The notes: generated by a model from the letters alone, not told the origin. A DNA stretch of 64,000 bases from Nitrospira sp. (GCA_022843785.1 JALHMZ010000005.1:124001-188000), one strand, 5' to 3'; counted from the first letter of the stretch, positions 17,579-26,434 are shown. A program made the numbers and translations.

Positions 17579-18940
17579 ATGAGAAGGTTGGCTTTGTTCC
17601 TGGCAATGATGGCTGTTCCCATGATGAGCTACGCGGCAGAACAGAAAGCAAATCCCCTCACTCAACCTCAGCATGTGGTTCCAAAACATGCGGAGCTTTG
17701 CATCGCGGCCACCGAAGAAGACATTGCCGCCTTGTTCGACCGCTGGAACGCCACACTTCAAACCGGTGATGTGCACAAGGTGGCTGCCAATTACGCCCCA
17801 AGATCGCTCCTATTGCCGACCGTATCGAGCCGGCCCAGGCTCACGGCCGCTGATAAAGAGGACTATTTTCACCATTTTCTGGAGAACCGACCGGTCGGCC
17901 ATATCGACTCGCGCGAAATCGAAATCGATTGCAACACGGCCATTGATGCAGGGCTTTACACGTTCACGTTCCAAAAGACCGGAAACAGTGTCAAAGCCCG
18001 CTATACATTTACCTATAAATGGGACGGCAAACAGTGGTTGATCACCAGCCACCATTCGTCCGCACTGCCCACGACGGATGCACCGCCTGAACACGTGCAC
18101 CAGGCAGTCCCCCAACATACGGAGCTATGCGTCGCAGCCGAAGAGGAAGACATCGCCGCCTTGTTTGACCGCTGGAATGCCTCGCTTCAAACGGGAGACC
18201 CGCACAAAGTCGCCGCCAATTACGCACCGACGTCGATCCTGCTGCCGACGGTGTCGGGCCGGCCGCGACGCACTGCCCTCGATAAAGAGGACTATTTTCA
18301 CCATTTTCTGGAGAACCGACCGGTCGGCCGCATCGACTCGCGCGAAATCGAAATCGATTGCAACACCGCAATCGATACAGGACTTTACACCTTCACGTTC
18401 CAGAAGACTGGAAACATCGTCAAAGCCCGCTATACCTACACCTACAAATGGGACGGCAAACAGTGGCTGATCACCAGCCACCATTCATCTGCTGTGCCCA
18501 CGGCGGATGCGCCACCGGAACACGTGCATCAGGCGGTTCCGCAGCATGCAGAGGTGTGCGTCGAGGCAACCGAGCAGGACATTGCCGCCCTGTTTGAACG
18601 CTGGAATGCCACGCTTCAAACGGGGGATCCGCACAAGGTCGCCGCCAATTACGCACCGACGTCGATCTTGCTGCCGACAGTCTCGGTCCGCCCACGGCTG
18701 ACGGCCGCTGATAAAGAGGACTATTTTCACCATTTTCTGGAAAACCATCCGATCGGCCGCATCGACTCGCGCGAAATCGAAATCGATTGCAATACGGCGG
18801 TTGACGCGGGGCTCTACACCTTCACCTTCCAGAAAACCGGCGCTAGCGTCAAAGCCCGCTACACCTACACCTACAAGTGGGACGGAAAACAATGGCTGAT
18901 TACCAGCCACCATTCGTCTACTGTACCTCCAAAAGAATGA
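17579..18940 (+). CDS. Exported protein with three tandem NTF2-like (SnoaL/SgcJ-EcaC) domains
   Basis: 453 aa: a signal peptide (ends SYAAE), then three ~140-residue repeats with the same landmarks as the preceding gene (AALFDRWN, VAANYAP, DSREIEIDCNTA, YTFTFQKTG, KYKWDGKQWLI-like end). The three copies are much more alike than those of the neighbour, including long identical DNA stretches, so the duplication within this gene is recent or homogenised. Linkers between domains are short and Pro/His-rich. GGGAGG lies ~8 bases before the ATG at 17579. Function is unknown; the periplasmic location is inferred from the signal peptide. Confidence 0.82.
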   Translation: MRRLALFLAMMAVPMMSYAAEQKANPLTQPQHVVPKHAELCIAATEEDIAALFDRWNATLQTGDVHKVAANYAPRSLLLPTVSSRPRLTAADKEDYFHHFLENRPVGHIDSREIEIDCNTAIDAGLYTFTFQKTGNSVKARYTFTYKWDGKQWLITSHHSSALPTTDAPPEHVHQAVPQHTELCVAAEEEDIAALFDRWNASLQTGDPHKVAANYAPTSILLPTVSGRPRRTALDKEDYFHHFLENRPVGRIDSREIEIDCNTAIDTGLYTFTFQKTGNIVKARYTYTYKWDGKQWLITSHHSSAVPTADAPPEHVHQAVPQHAEVCVEATEQDIAALFERWNATLQTGDPHKVAANYAPTSILLPTVSVRPRLTAADKEDYFHHFLENHPIGRIDSREIEIDCNTAVDAGLYTFTFQKTGASVKARYTYTYKWDGKQWLITSHHSSTVPPKE

Positions 18941-18950
18941 CCCGCCATTA

Positions 18951-18992
18951 ATCCTGTGCACCCATGCTATCCCCAGCATGGGTGCACAGGAT
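18951..18992. terminator. Long perfect hairpin after the NTF2-like gene
   Basis: An 18-bp perfect stem (18951-18968 / 18975-18992) with a 6-base ATCCCC loop, core CTGTGCACCCATGCT. There is no T-run, so it is either a bidirectional boundary hairpin or a weak terminator between the NTF2-like gene and the convergent small ORF. Confidence 0.65.
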
Positions 18993-19066
18993 CGTTCGGC
19001 AATAATATACCAGGCTCATCACGGCCCAAAGATGAGGATAACCAGGAGTCGGGTCGTCACAAACGG

Positions 19067-19219
19067 CTACTTCTTGCGCGGCGATTTCTTGGAGACTTTG
19101 GGAATGGAGGACTTCGGAACTGAGGCGACGACGGACAAGGCTTCTTTGAAACGGTCGAACGGCGTTTGCTTCGTTTGAAGCGTAGTAGTACTATCCTGTG
19201 GGCGAATCTTCGGCAACAT
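19067..19219 (-). CDS. Small basic protein, 50 aa
   Basis: A short gene with a strong GGAGAG site 4 bases before ATG 19219 (MLPKIRPQDSTTTLQTK...). The predicted product ends in a Lys/Ser-rich tail SSIPKVSKKSPRKK and contains TPFDRFKEALSVVA, an amphipathic helix. The composition is coding-like. The family is not recognised; a nucleic-acid-binding or inhibitor role is conceivable but not shown. Confidence 0.6.
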   Translation of the reverse strand: MLPKIRPQDSTTTLQTKQTPFDRFKEALSVVASVPKSSIPKVSKKSPRKK

Positions 19220-19293
19220 GTTTCTCTCCGTCAAGCTATCTCCTGGCAGAGATGGCCTTCCGTGAGGTGTACCTATACCACACGGAGAGAGCC

Positions 19294-20142
19294 ATGTCTA
19301 ACTATGATGCCCTCAACCATTTATCTCGCGCATTATTCTTAAAGCGAACTCAGACTATGGCGATGCTTACTATTTACTGTGATGACAGCGGGACAGATGC
19401 GGCAAGTCCTGTAGCTGTAGTCGCTGGGTATATAAGCAATGTCGCCCAGTGGGAACTTTTCTCGAAAGAATGGGGTGATGTCCTCAAGGAATTTCGCATC
19501 AATCGAATGCGTCGAGCTGACTTGGAAAATTTCCGGGGAGAATTCAAAAACTGGCAACCGGAGCGTCGTACAGCCTTTGTGAAACGACTTCAGCACATCA
19601 TTAAAAAACGCACAAAAACTCCTATAGCTAGCATAGTAATCAAGGAAGACTTTGAACGCTTTATTCATGATCCCCTTAAGCAGTGGGCAGGCGGCATGTA
19701 TGGCTTTTTAGCTTATACATGTCTTGTTGGAGTTGGTGAATGGTGTCACAAGCCTTCCAGAAACCATTGCGATCCCATTCAGTGGGTTTTTGAATGTGGG
19801 ACCGAAGGGAGTTCCCAAGTCGCCCAAATGTTCCAGGCAACTTATGCAGACGAAGAGTACCGTAAGATATCGCGCTTAGGTGGTTGGTCCTTCTCTGGGA
19901 AAGACGTGACACCATTGCAGGCGGCAGATCTTTTGGCCTATGAGTGCTTTAAGTTTGCCAGTAATCGGATTGTCGATAGAAGCCAGCAGCGTCCCCTTCG
20001 AGCTTCATGGCTTGGGTTGTTTGAAGATGAGCGGCTTCCATACGTGAAATTATTAGACAAACAATCGCTGGAATTCTTCGCGGCCCGATGGGAGAAGCAT
20101 GGCTTTACCGATGAGGATTATATGCGGCGTCCTCTTCCTTGA
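19294..20142 (+). CDS. DUF3800 domain protein
   Basis: A 282-aa protein whose DUF3800 (RNase H-like fold) region begins MLTIYCDDSGTDA and includes the later QAADLLAYECFKF. The DUF3800 acidic residues are present (Asp-Asp-Ser-Gly near the start, Asp in ADLLAYE). ATG 19294 is chosen for GGAGAG just upstream; ATG 19357 would leave only the domain but has no ribosome binding site. DUF3800 proteins are often found on mobile or defence loci. Here it is convergent with a transposase, 18 bp away. Confidence 0.8.
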   Translation: MSNYDALNHLSRALFLKRTQTMAMLTIYCDDSGTDAASPVAVVAGYISNVAQWELFSKEWGDVLKEFRINRMRRADLENFRGEFKNWQPERRTAFVKRLQHIIKKRTKTPIASIVIKEDFERFIHDPLKQWAGGMYGFLAYTCLVGVGEWCHKPSRNHCDPIQWVFECGTEGSSQVAQMFQATYADEEYRKISRLGGWSFSGKDVTPLQAADLLAYECFKFASNRIVDRSQQRPLRASWLGLFEDERLPYVKLLDKQSLEFFAARWEKHGFTDEDYMRRPLP

Positions 20143-20160
20143 CGTTTGTACCCGAATGGC

Positions 20161-21099
20161 CTACTGCCACGTCGTACGACCAAGCAATTGCTCATAAGTC
20201 ACCCGCTTCTCGCTGATCTGCGAGAGCGCAGTCATAAATCGGCCCTGATCGTTATCCTTTCGAGTGTTGAACCGGAATGATTGTTCATCAAGATAGCGGA
20301 ATAAGTGGAACGGCTCGACACTCACATAGGTTCCCTTGATCCCGCGCTTCAATAAGCTCCAATAACACTCGATGTTGTTAGTGTGGACGTTCCCTTCAAC
20401 GTACTTCTCTGCATGATTAATAACTTGGTGCGCGTATTCCTTGCCGACATGCTGATAGCCGCGCCATTCGTCGGAATAGAGTGCAGAGCCCGGCACCACA
20501 TGTTCTTTAATGGCGGCTTCTAACAACTTAGTTGAGGCACGATTCAACATGGCGGTGCGGACTTCGCCTTTCCGCTCCAACATGCCCACGACCACAGCTT
20601 TACGGAAGAAGCCTTCATTCCGTTGCAGCTTGATTTTCTTATCCACGTGCATGTTGCGTCCGCGTCCCCCGATATAAGTCTCATCGACTTCCACATCACC
20701 CATGAGCTTCCGATCAAGTGAACCCTTCTGTAAGGCTAACCGAAGCCGATGCAGCATGAACCAAGCAGTTTTTTGAGTAACCTTCAAGGCTCGATGCACT
20801 TCATAGGATGACACGCCATTCTTGGCACTGGTAATCATCCAGAGCGCACAAAACCATTTATCCAATGGCAAGGGGCTATCCTCGAAAATAGTCCCAAGCT
20901 TCGCAGTGTATTGCTTGCGGCACTCCTTGCACTGATAGACATTCCGAGACTTCAAGAAGCCGTGGCGCAATGAATTGCACTTGGGACAAGCTGGACCTTG
21001 CGGCCAGCGCATGGCGCTTAAAAGATCCTGACACCGCTGCGGATCAGCGAAGTAGCGAATGGCTTCCTGTAAAGTGGATGGCAGTTTCGGCTGGCTCAT
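20161..21099 (-). CDS. IS1595-family (ISXO2-like) transposase
   Basis: 312 aa. The N-terminal zinc ribbon has CPKCNS and YQCKECRKQYTAK, followed by the ISXO2-like DDE-type domain with VDETYIGG, YSDEWRGYQ and NNIECYWSLLKRGIKG. The chain appears intact. GGAGGAACCC precedes ATG 21099. Clear terminal inverted repeats or a target duplication were not found, so element ends are not assigned. Confidence 0.93.
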   Translation of the reverse strand: MSQPKLPSTLQEAIRYFADPQRCQDLLSAMRWPQGPACPKCNSLRHGFLKSRNVYQCKECRKQYTAKLGTIFEDSPLPLDKWFCALWMITSAKNGVSSYEVHRALKVTQKTAWFMLHRLRLALQKGSLDRKLMGDVEVDETYIGGRGRNMHVDKKIKLQRNEGFFRKAVVVGMLERKGEVRTAMLNRASTKLLEAAIKEHVVPGSALYSDEWRGYQHVGKEYAHQVINHAEKYVEGNVHTNNIECYWSLLKRGIKGTYVSVEPFHLFRYLDEQSFRFNTRKDNDQGRFMTALSQISEKRVTYEQLLGRTTWQ

Positions 21100-21400
21100 G
21101 GGTTCCTCCGTACTGGATGACCCATAATGGCATAACGGCTAATGATGAGCCAAGTATATTAATGCCGATCGTTCGATACCGCATTGCTCCGGATTATCGC
21201 CTAGCCCCTTCCATTCGCCTGATGGAATCGACAGAGCCCATTGAGGCATTCGGAATCTTCTCAGTTGACACTCTACTAACCGCTTACATTCAATGATCGT
21301 ATGTGTTTCTTTATGAGGGACCCCCTCCCTTTGGGGCATTGTGGAATGGCCGGCAGTTCGGCGATAAGTACCCCCACGACGCAACCGGGGTCCGACTGCC
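21100..21400. other. Region upstream of the transposase, no gene seen
   Basis: It holds the transposase ribosome binding site and promoter area. A segment near 21265-21290 (GTTGACACTCTACTAACCGC) might be the outer end of the insertion sequence, but the matching partner end was not found. Confidence 0.35.
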
Positions 21401-21625
21401 ATGCCGCAGATTCTCAACTGTAGTGAACATGCCAACGACGACGACGTGCATTATCTCACGACCCTCTTGCTCTACCACCTGGTCGAACGGTGCGGGGGAC
21501 AATTGCAATTCAGTGTGCAGGACGTCCAACAGATGCGTGAACGGCTTTCCAGGAAGATGGTCCAAATCCAGTTAGGGAATGACGTGCGGCTCCGCATCAT
21601 CGACCGCGTCCCGGAATTGCAGTAG
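21401..21625 (+). CDS. Small hypothetical protein, 74 aa
   Basis: MPQILNCSEHANDDDVHYLT... is a plausible soluble helical protein: a Leu-rich helix (TLLLYHLVERCGG), FSVQDVQQMRERLS, and a C-terminal IQLGNDVRLRIIDR strand pair. The composition is protein-like and its frame is better than overlapping frames. No ribosome binding site is obvious. Family not recognised. Confidence 0.5.
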   Translation: MPQILNCSEHANDDDVHYLTTLLLYHLVERCGGQLQFSVQDVQQMRERLSRKMVQIQLGNDVRLRIIDRVPELQ

Positions 21626-21703
21626 TCCCTCCGCGCCACCGCACCCGATCCTGATTCGCCGTCGTCGCCGATGGTGACTGTATCTCGATAACTACAGTAC
21701 AGT

Positions 21704-22123
21704 ATGGCAACTATGCTACGCATATCCTCGCACGTTGTTCTTCCAGATTCTGAAATCGAGATCCATGCCGTGCGGTCGCAGGGCGCGGGGGGGCAACATG
21801 TCAACAAGGTGTCGACGGCTATTCATCTCCGCTTCGATATTACCGCTTCATCTCTCCCGCATTTTTACAAGGAGGCATTGCTCAAGCTCCGCGATCACCG
21901 CATTTCTGAAGAGGGCGTCATCACGATCAAGGCGCAACAGCACAGATCGCAGGAACGAAACCGCGAAGACGCGCTTGAGCGGCTCAGCCTCTTAATTCAC
22001 AGTGTCGCCATCCCGAAGAAGAAGCGGAAACCGACGAAGCCGACGAAAGGCTCCCAGAACAGGCGAATTGAGGGGAAGAAACGGCAGGGACGATTGAAGC
22101 AGTTGAGAGGCACCCTCGACTGA
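21704..22123 (+). CDS. arfB: Peptidyl-tRNA hydrolase ArfB (release factor-like ribosome rescue)
   Basis: 139 aa, the usual ArfB/YaeJ length. The catalytic Gly29-Gly30-Gln31 lies within the release factor context SQGAGGQHVNKVSTA. It lacks codon-recognition domains and has the basic C-terminal tail (KKKRKPTKPTKGSQNRR) that enters the mRNA channel of stalled ribosomes. It hydrolyses peptidyl-tRNA on non-stop ribosomes. A second ATG three codons in is an alternative start. It stands alone, convergent with the TPR gene. Confidence 0.95.
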   Translation: MATMLRISSHVVLPDSEIEIHAVRSQGAGGQHVNKVSTAIHLRFDITASSLPHFYKEALLKLRDHRISEEGVITIKAQQHRSQERNREDALERLSLLIHSVAIPKKKRKPTKPTKGSQNRRIEGKKRQGRLKQLRGTLD

Positions 22124-22126
22124 GTG

Positions 22127-22792
22127 TCAGAGCGGCGGCTTGTAACTGGCAGCGGTCGCATTGGTATGCAGCTGCTGGAGCGTAGCCCTTGCTTCCGGGA
22201 TAAACTCGGCCCGTTTGTGTTTCCTGGCGATCGCCAAGGCATCGGAGGCCAGTGTCACCGCTTCCTGATGCCGGCCCCGCTCACACCGGACTCTGGCAAG
22301 GGCCAGCCGCGCATTGACCGCGTGCGGCGCCCGCTTGACGACCTGCTGTAAGAGTTGTTCTCCTTTTTCTTTATCGCCTCCCAGGATACCAGGGAGCTTC
22401 ACCAGGAAGGTCCCCTTGGCCGAAAGCGCATCGAGGTGACCGGGATTGAGTTCAAGCGTCCGATCGAGTTCACTCATCATGCGGCGGAACCCGAAAGTCG
22501 CAGTGATGGACTCGCCGTCGATGCGAAGGATCTCTCCTAAATTGCAAAAGAGCGAAAAATGCGCATCGGCGTATCGCTGATCGAGCGCCACGGCCTGCTC
22601 TGCCAGTGCCTGTCCCGTTTGGAAATGCATGAGCCGCGCTTCGCGTATGGTTGCCGCCCGCCCTTGATCGCACTCCTCAAGCGCCTCTTTGGCAAGATGT
22701 CTTGCGGACACCTGCGCCTGAGACGGTATCGGCAAGAGCGCATGACCGGCCGCGATAAGGCCGAGGACGACTCCAAGCGTGTTCCTCAACAT
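22127..22792 (-). CDS. Exported TPR-repeat protein
   Basis: About 221 aa: a signal peptide (MLRNTLGVVLGLIAAGHALL, cleavage near SQA-QV), then TPR-like helical pairs (ALAEQAVALDQRYADAHFSLF, ELDRTLELNPGHLDALSAKG, NARLALARVRCERGRHQEAV). It resembles periplasmic TPR scaffold proteins of the TRAP-associated or mitochondrial Tim44-unrelated kind. A specific partner is not evident. The ATG at 22792 is preferred to an upstream TTG. Confidence 0.75.
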   Translation of the reverse strand: MLRNTLGVVLGLIAAGHALLPIPSQAQVSARHLAKEALEECDQGRAATIREARLMHFQTGQALAEQAVALDQRYADAHFSLFCNLGEILRIDGESITATFGFRRMMSELDRTLELNPGHLDALSAKGTFLVKLPGILGGDKEKGEQLLQQVVKRAPHAVNARLALARVRCERGRHQEAVTLASDALAIARKHKRAEFIPEARATLQQLHTNATAASYKPPL

Positions 22793-23045
22793 TCGGACAT
22801 CCCGTGGCAAGAGAAGGATTTGTCTGTCTGAATGTCTGAGGACACAGCAAACGCGGTGCCACGTTAGCCAGGTACCTATGGAGGTGGAACCACTTGATAA
22901 ACCAATACTCTTCTCATCAGACCAACTGATTAGGCCTGCGAATTCTGATGTCTGGGAGACAACTTACGGCAGAGGGGTGGACAAGCTGGAACAGAACCTT
23001 CGCGTACGTTGGCTGGAGCCGGGGCTTGAAAGAGTCGGTGACTGG

Positions 23046-23837
23046 TCAGGAGAGCGGGGCTTCGCCAGGAGCCATCATCCCCAGGATGTTGAATCCCCCA
23101 TCCACGTAGATGATCTCTCCGGTAATCCCTCGTCCCAAAGAACTCACGAGAAACAGCGCCGTGTCGCCGACCTCACCCTGTTCGGTGGCCCGTCGGAGCG
23201 GGGCAAACTCTTTATGAAGATCGACCATCTTTGTGATACCTGACACACCACGGGCGGCAAGCGTCTTGATCGGCCCGGCAGAGATCGCATTCACCCGGAT
23301 ATTCTTCGGACCAAGATCATAGGCCAGGTACCGGACGCTGCATTCGAGCGCAGCCTTGGCGACCCCCATCACGTTGTAATGCGGCACCACCCGTTCTGCG
23401 CCAAGATAGGAAAGCGTGACGATCGAGCCACCCTCGGTCATCAATGGCATCGCAGCTCGCGCGACCGCCACCAGTGAATAGGCGCTGACATCCAGCGCCG
23501 TCGCGAACCCCTGGCGCGTCGTGTTCACGAACTGGCCGGTCAATTCTTCTCGTGGAGCAAACGCCAGCGAGTGGACGAGAAAATCGAGTCGCCCGAATTC
23601 CTTCTCCACCTGCTTCATCAATGCCGTAATTTCTCCATCATTCCCCACATCGCAGACATAGGCCTTTGCGCCCGGCACTGTGGCGGCGAGTTCTTCGACA
23701 TTCTGCCGCAACCGCTCATTCTGATAATTGAATAGGAGCTGAGCCCCCTGACCGGCGGCAGATTGGGCAATGGCCCACGCGATACTGTGTTTATTGGCGA
23801 CGCCGATGATGAGGCCCTTCTTTCCACTCAGCAACAT
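23046..23837 (-). CDS. fabI: Enoyl-[acyl-carrier-protein] reductase (NADH)
   Basis: 263-aa short-chain dehydrogenase of the FabI class, catalysing the last reduction of fatty acid elongation. The FabI-type nucleotide motif (GLIIGVANKHSIAWAIA), HSLAFAPREEL, and the catalytic triad spacing Tyr144-x9-Tyr154-x6-Lys161 (SYLGAERVVPHYNVMGVAK) are present. The C-terminus ends TGEIIYVDGGFNILGM as usual. Monocistronic; downstream gap 22810-23045 shows no gene. Confidence 0.97.
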   Translation of the reverse strand: MLLSGKKGLIIGVANKHSIAWAIAQSAAGQGAQLLFNYQNERLRQNVEELAATVPGAKAYVCDVGNDGEITALMKQVEKEFGRLDFLVHSLAFAPREELTGQFVNTTRQGFATALDVSAYSLVAVARAAMPLMTEGGSIVTLSYLGAERVVPHYNVMGVAKAALECSVRYLAYDLGPKNIRVNAISAGPIKTLAARGVSGITKMVDLHKEFAPLRRATEQGEVGDTALFLVSSLGRGITGEIIYVDGGFNILGMMAPGEAPLS

Positions 23838-24311
23838 AAATGTCCGTGCTCCTCGTAGCTTTGCTTTTTCTTATGGTGTATTCGATTGAACGACGCCCAT
23901 TTTCTACGACACAATCAGCGCGTGACCATTGACAGCTGACGTCACGCAGGGCACGAAAGATAGCACGATTCTCAACCGGTGTGAACCGGCTTCTTTCTGA
24001 AACTCCCTGATGACGGTTCGGATCGTGGTTGGGGAGCCATTCCTCTCAACAGTCGGTTGCGTTGAGTTTGGACTATCTTCCCGATGAGATCCCTGTGGCG
24101 GTCTGGTCTTGGCTCAACCATTCTGCCACAGGGTCTCGTAGGAAGAATCCTTCAATTCCTCATTAATAGAATGTTGTAACGTATTGATTACCTGTATAAA
24201 GACCTGTATTCGATTAGAACGATGCACCGGCACTAAGCTTGCTAGACATTCAACCAGTGTCGAATGAGCGGCACATATTTCAATCATCTCCAAACTAAGG
24301 GGTATAACATT
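23838..24311. other. Intergenic gap between fabI and the Lys-rich exported peptide gene
   Basis: 474 bases with no convincing ORF on either strand. It must carry the fabI promoter and the promoter of the peptide gene; AAGGGG at 24297-24302 is the ribosome binding site of the latter. Confidence 0.45.
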
Positions 24312-24554
24312 ATGAAGAACATGTTGATGGCAATCATGGCAGTGGCAGTGGCAGTGACCTTCAGCGCGCCGGCGTTCGCGGGCGATGAGAAGAAGAAGGA
24401 AGAGAAGAAGGGTGGCCATGTGGTCATGGCTGAAGAGAAGAAGAAGGATGGCGGCAAGGCCGATGACACCTTCGGCGAAGAGAAGAAGAAGGATGGCGGC
24501 AAGGCCGATGACATGTTCGGCGATGAGAAGAAGAAGGACGAGAAGGGCAAGTAA
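24312..24554 (+). CDS. Small exported Lys/Asp/Glu-rich repeat peptide
   Basis: 80 aa. A clear signal peptide (MKNMLMAIMAVAVAVTF, cleavage at AFA-GD) is followed by a ~55-residue charged tail made of repeats of the type (D/E)EKKKDGGKADD-F-GEEKKK. The mature part is low-complexity and probably disordered. AAGGGG precedes the ATG, and a strong terminator-like hairpin follows at 24585, so it is a monocistronic, well-expressed unit. Function unknown. Confidence 0.8.
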   Translation: MKNMLMAIMAVAVAVTFSAPAFAGDEKKKEEKKGGHVVMAEEKKKDGGKADDTFGEEKKKDGGKADDMFGDEKKKDEKGK

Positions 24555-24584
24555 TTTCCTTCGTATCTCGGCGAGGCTCGTTTG

Positions 24585-24630
24585 CTTGAGGGGGTTTCCA
24601 CTTCTGGTGGGAATCCCCTCAAGTCGTTTT
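24585..24630 (+). terminator. Rho-independent terminator
   Basis: The stem CTTGAGGGG-TTTCCAC ... GTGG-GAATCCCCTCAAG (24585-24623) is followed by TCGTTTT. It terminates the Lys-rich peptide gene and may also serve the convergent Nudix gene. Confidence 0.85.
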
Positions 24631-25144
24631 AGCGCCGGCTGGTTCTGAGATAGACCGCCTGCAATCCCACAATCGTCTTCGCGTCACGGATTGTCCCGTC
24701 CTCGATTTTGCTTACTGCCTCTGCAAGCGGCATTTCGACGATGTCCAATACTTCGTCAGGGTCCAGCTGCTGCCGGCCCGTTGTCAGCCCCGTCGCCTTG
24801 TACACATGAATCACTTCGTCGGCAAACCCCGGAGCGGTAAAGATGCTGGTCAGCAACTCGAAGGAGGAGGCGCGATAGCCCACCTCTTCCTCCAACTCCC
24901 GCGAGGCACAGTGGAGAGGGTCTTCGCCAGGCTGAAGTTTTCCCGCAGGGATTTCATAGATAAATCCTCCTGCCGCATGGCGAAACTGCCGGATCAACAC
25001 GACCGTGCCATCATCCTTGACGGGAACGACTGCGGCAGCTCCAGGGTGGCGGATCGTCTCAAGATCGATCGTGGCCCCGTTCGGCAGAGTCACGGTATCG
25101 ATGTTGAGCGTGACGACTTTGCCTGTGTAGATGTTTCTGGTCAT
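24629..25144 (-). CDS. Nudix hydrolase, ADP-ribose pyrophosphatase type
   Basis: 171 aa. The Nudix box (G-x5-E-x7-REUXEEXGU) occupies residues 68-90: Gly68, Glu74, Arg82-Glu83, Glu86-Glu87. The preceding VVLIRQFRHAAGGFIYEIPAG and the downstream ...PGFADEVIHVYKA (Ser/Pro after the box) are typical of ADP-ribose pyrophosphatases. It probably hydrolyses ADP-ribose or related nucleoside diphosphates. It is followed by an intergenic inverted repeat and then gcvT on the same strand. Confidence 0.92.
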   Translation of the reverse strand: MTRNIYTGKVVTLNIDTVTLPNGATIDLETIRHPGAAAVVPVKDDGTVVLIRQFRHAAGGFIYEIPAGKLQPGEDPLHCASRELEEEVGYRASSFELLTSIFTAPGFADEVIHVYKATGLTTGRQQLDPDEVLDIVEMPLAEAVSKIEDGTIRDAKTIVGLQAVYLRTSRR

Positions 25145-25146
25145 GA

Positions 25147-25240
25147 GAGCTTATGGCTTATCGCGTGTGGCTTATAGCACGAATGAAGGCGAACGCTTGT
25201 CGAGACCATCCCGTTCGTGCCATCAGCCATATGCTATACG
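25147..25240. repeat. Imperfect inverted repeat (GCTTATGGC type) between nudF-like gene and gcvT
   Basis: GAGCTTATGGCTTATCGCG...TATAGCACGAATG is inversely matched by CGTTCGTGCCATCAGCCATATGCTATACGC. The same words (ATAGC...TGGC...AGCACGAACG) recur at 59374-59405 and 61500-61553. The right arm supplies the last codons and stop of gcvT. Confidence 0.55.
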
Positions 25241-26346
25241 CTCTTCTCTTTTGGCTTCCGATAGAACGGCGGCTTGACCACCGTCGCGAGAAGGGCCTTG
25301 CCTCTGATATCAATCGCGATCGAAGTCCCCGGAGCAGCATAGGCCGCCGGCACGTAGCCCAATCCGATCCCCTTCTGTAAGCGAGGCGACAGATTACCGC
25401 TACTCACGTCTCCGACCGGGTTCGATGTGGCAGGATCAAGAATCTTGAATCCATGCCGTGGGACGCCTTTTTCCAGAAGCTCGAAGGCAATGAACCGGCG
25501 GCCGGGACCCGCTTGCTTCTGAGCCCAGAGCACATCGCGACCGATAAAGTCTCCCTTGGTGAAACTCACGGCCCATTCCACACCGGCTTCAATCGGCGTG
25601 GTGGCTTCATCAATGTCATTGCCATAGAGCAGATAGCCCATCTCCAGGCGCAGGAGATCGCGCGCACCGAGTCCTGCAGGCTTGACGCCAGCGGACTGCC
25701 CCCTGTCCAGCAGCGCATTCCAGACCGGTGCCGGCGGTCCATAGACATAGAACTCATAGCCGAACTCACCCGTATAGCCGGTCCTGGCGACCAGGCAAGG
25801 AACGGACTCGATCGTGACCATGGTCGACTCTCTGAGCTTGAGCGCATCCAGCGCCGTTGATCCAAAGGTGGCGACGACTGCGCGGGTGGCGGGACCCTGC
25901 AGGGCAATCTGCGCGATCTCCGCCGAACGATCGTGGATTCGGCAGCCGGGAACGTGTGCGCCCTGCTCCAGCAGCCATGAATGGATCTTGTCGCGATTGG
26001 ACGCATTCACGCACAGCAGATATTCATTCGGGCCGGCCAATCGATAGACAAAGATATCGTCTTTGATACCTCCCTGCCGGTTGCAGACCATCGAATACTG
26101 CGCGTGCATGGGTTGAAGCGCGGCGACGTCATTGGTGGTAATCGTTTGTAGGAACACCAGGGCGCCTGCCCCACCGACTTCGATACGGCCCATGTGGCTC
26201 ACATCGAACAGTCCGGCTGTGGTCCTGACCGTCTGATACTCATCGACTACTCCGCCGTACTGGATGGGCATGTCCCAGCCGGCAAAATCGACGAGTTTGG
26301 CCCCGGCGGCGCGATGCTGGGCGATGAGCGGAGTCTGTTTCATCAT
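25234..26346 (-). CDS. gcvT: Aminomethyltransferase, glycine cleavage T protein
   Basis: 370 aa, the usual T-protein length. It carries the folate-binding signature LARTGYTGEFGYEFYV plus the GcvT C-terminal barrel (GDVSSGNLSPRLQKGIGLGYV). It releases ammonia and transfers the aminomethyl carbon to tetrahydrofolate in glycine breakdown. gcvH and gcvP are not adjacent. Two ATGs in tandem start the gene. Confidence 0.95.
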   Translation of the reverse strand: MMKQTPLIAQHRAAGAKLVDFAGWDMPIQYGGVVDEYQTVRTTAGLFDVSHMGRIEVGGAGALVFLQTITTNDVAALQPMHAQYSMVCNRQGGIKDDIFVYRLAGPNEYLLCVNASNRDKIHSWLLEQGAHVPGCRIHDRSAEIAQIALQGPATRAVVATFGSTALDALKLRESTMVTIESVPCLVARTGYTGEFGYEFYVYGPPAPVWNALLDRGQSAGVKPAGLGARDLLRLEMGYLLYGNDIDEATTPIEAGVEWAVSFTKGDFIGRDVLWAQKQAGPGRRFIAFELLEKGVPRHGFKILDPATSNPVGDVSSGNLSPRLQKGIGLGYVPAAYAAPGTSIAIDIRGKALLATVVKPPFYRKPKEKSV

Positions 26347-26375
26347 AATCAGCCGAACGTCAGAACGTCTGTCAT

Positions 26376-26407
26376 GTCATCACGCCTCAAGGCCGAGACG
26401 TGATGAC
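26376..26407 (-). terminator. Hairpin between the FKBP and gcvT genes
   Basis: A 9-bp perfect stem GTCATCACG (26376-26384) / CGTGATGAC (26399-26407) lies in the gap between the FKBP stop and the gcvT start. No T-run is present on the minus strand, so its strength as a terminator is doubtful. Confidence 0.4.
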
Positions 26408-26434
26408 GCTCTGACTTGAGAGACTTTATGACAT

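Noticed and set aside
19171..21290. Possible inverted ends AAGCGTAGTAGTACTATC and (inverse) AAGCGGTTAGTAGAGTGTC of a 2.1-kb element
   Set aside because: The match needs a gap, no target duplication is seen, and the left end lies inside a small gene with a good ribosome binding site.
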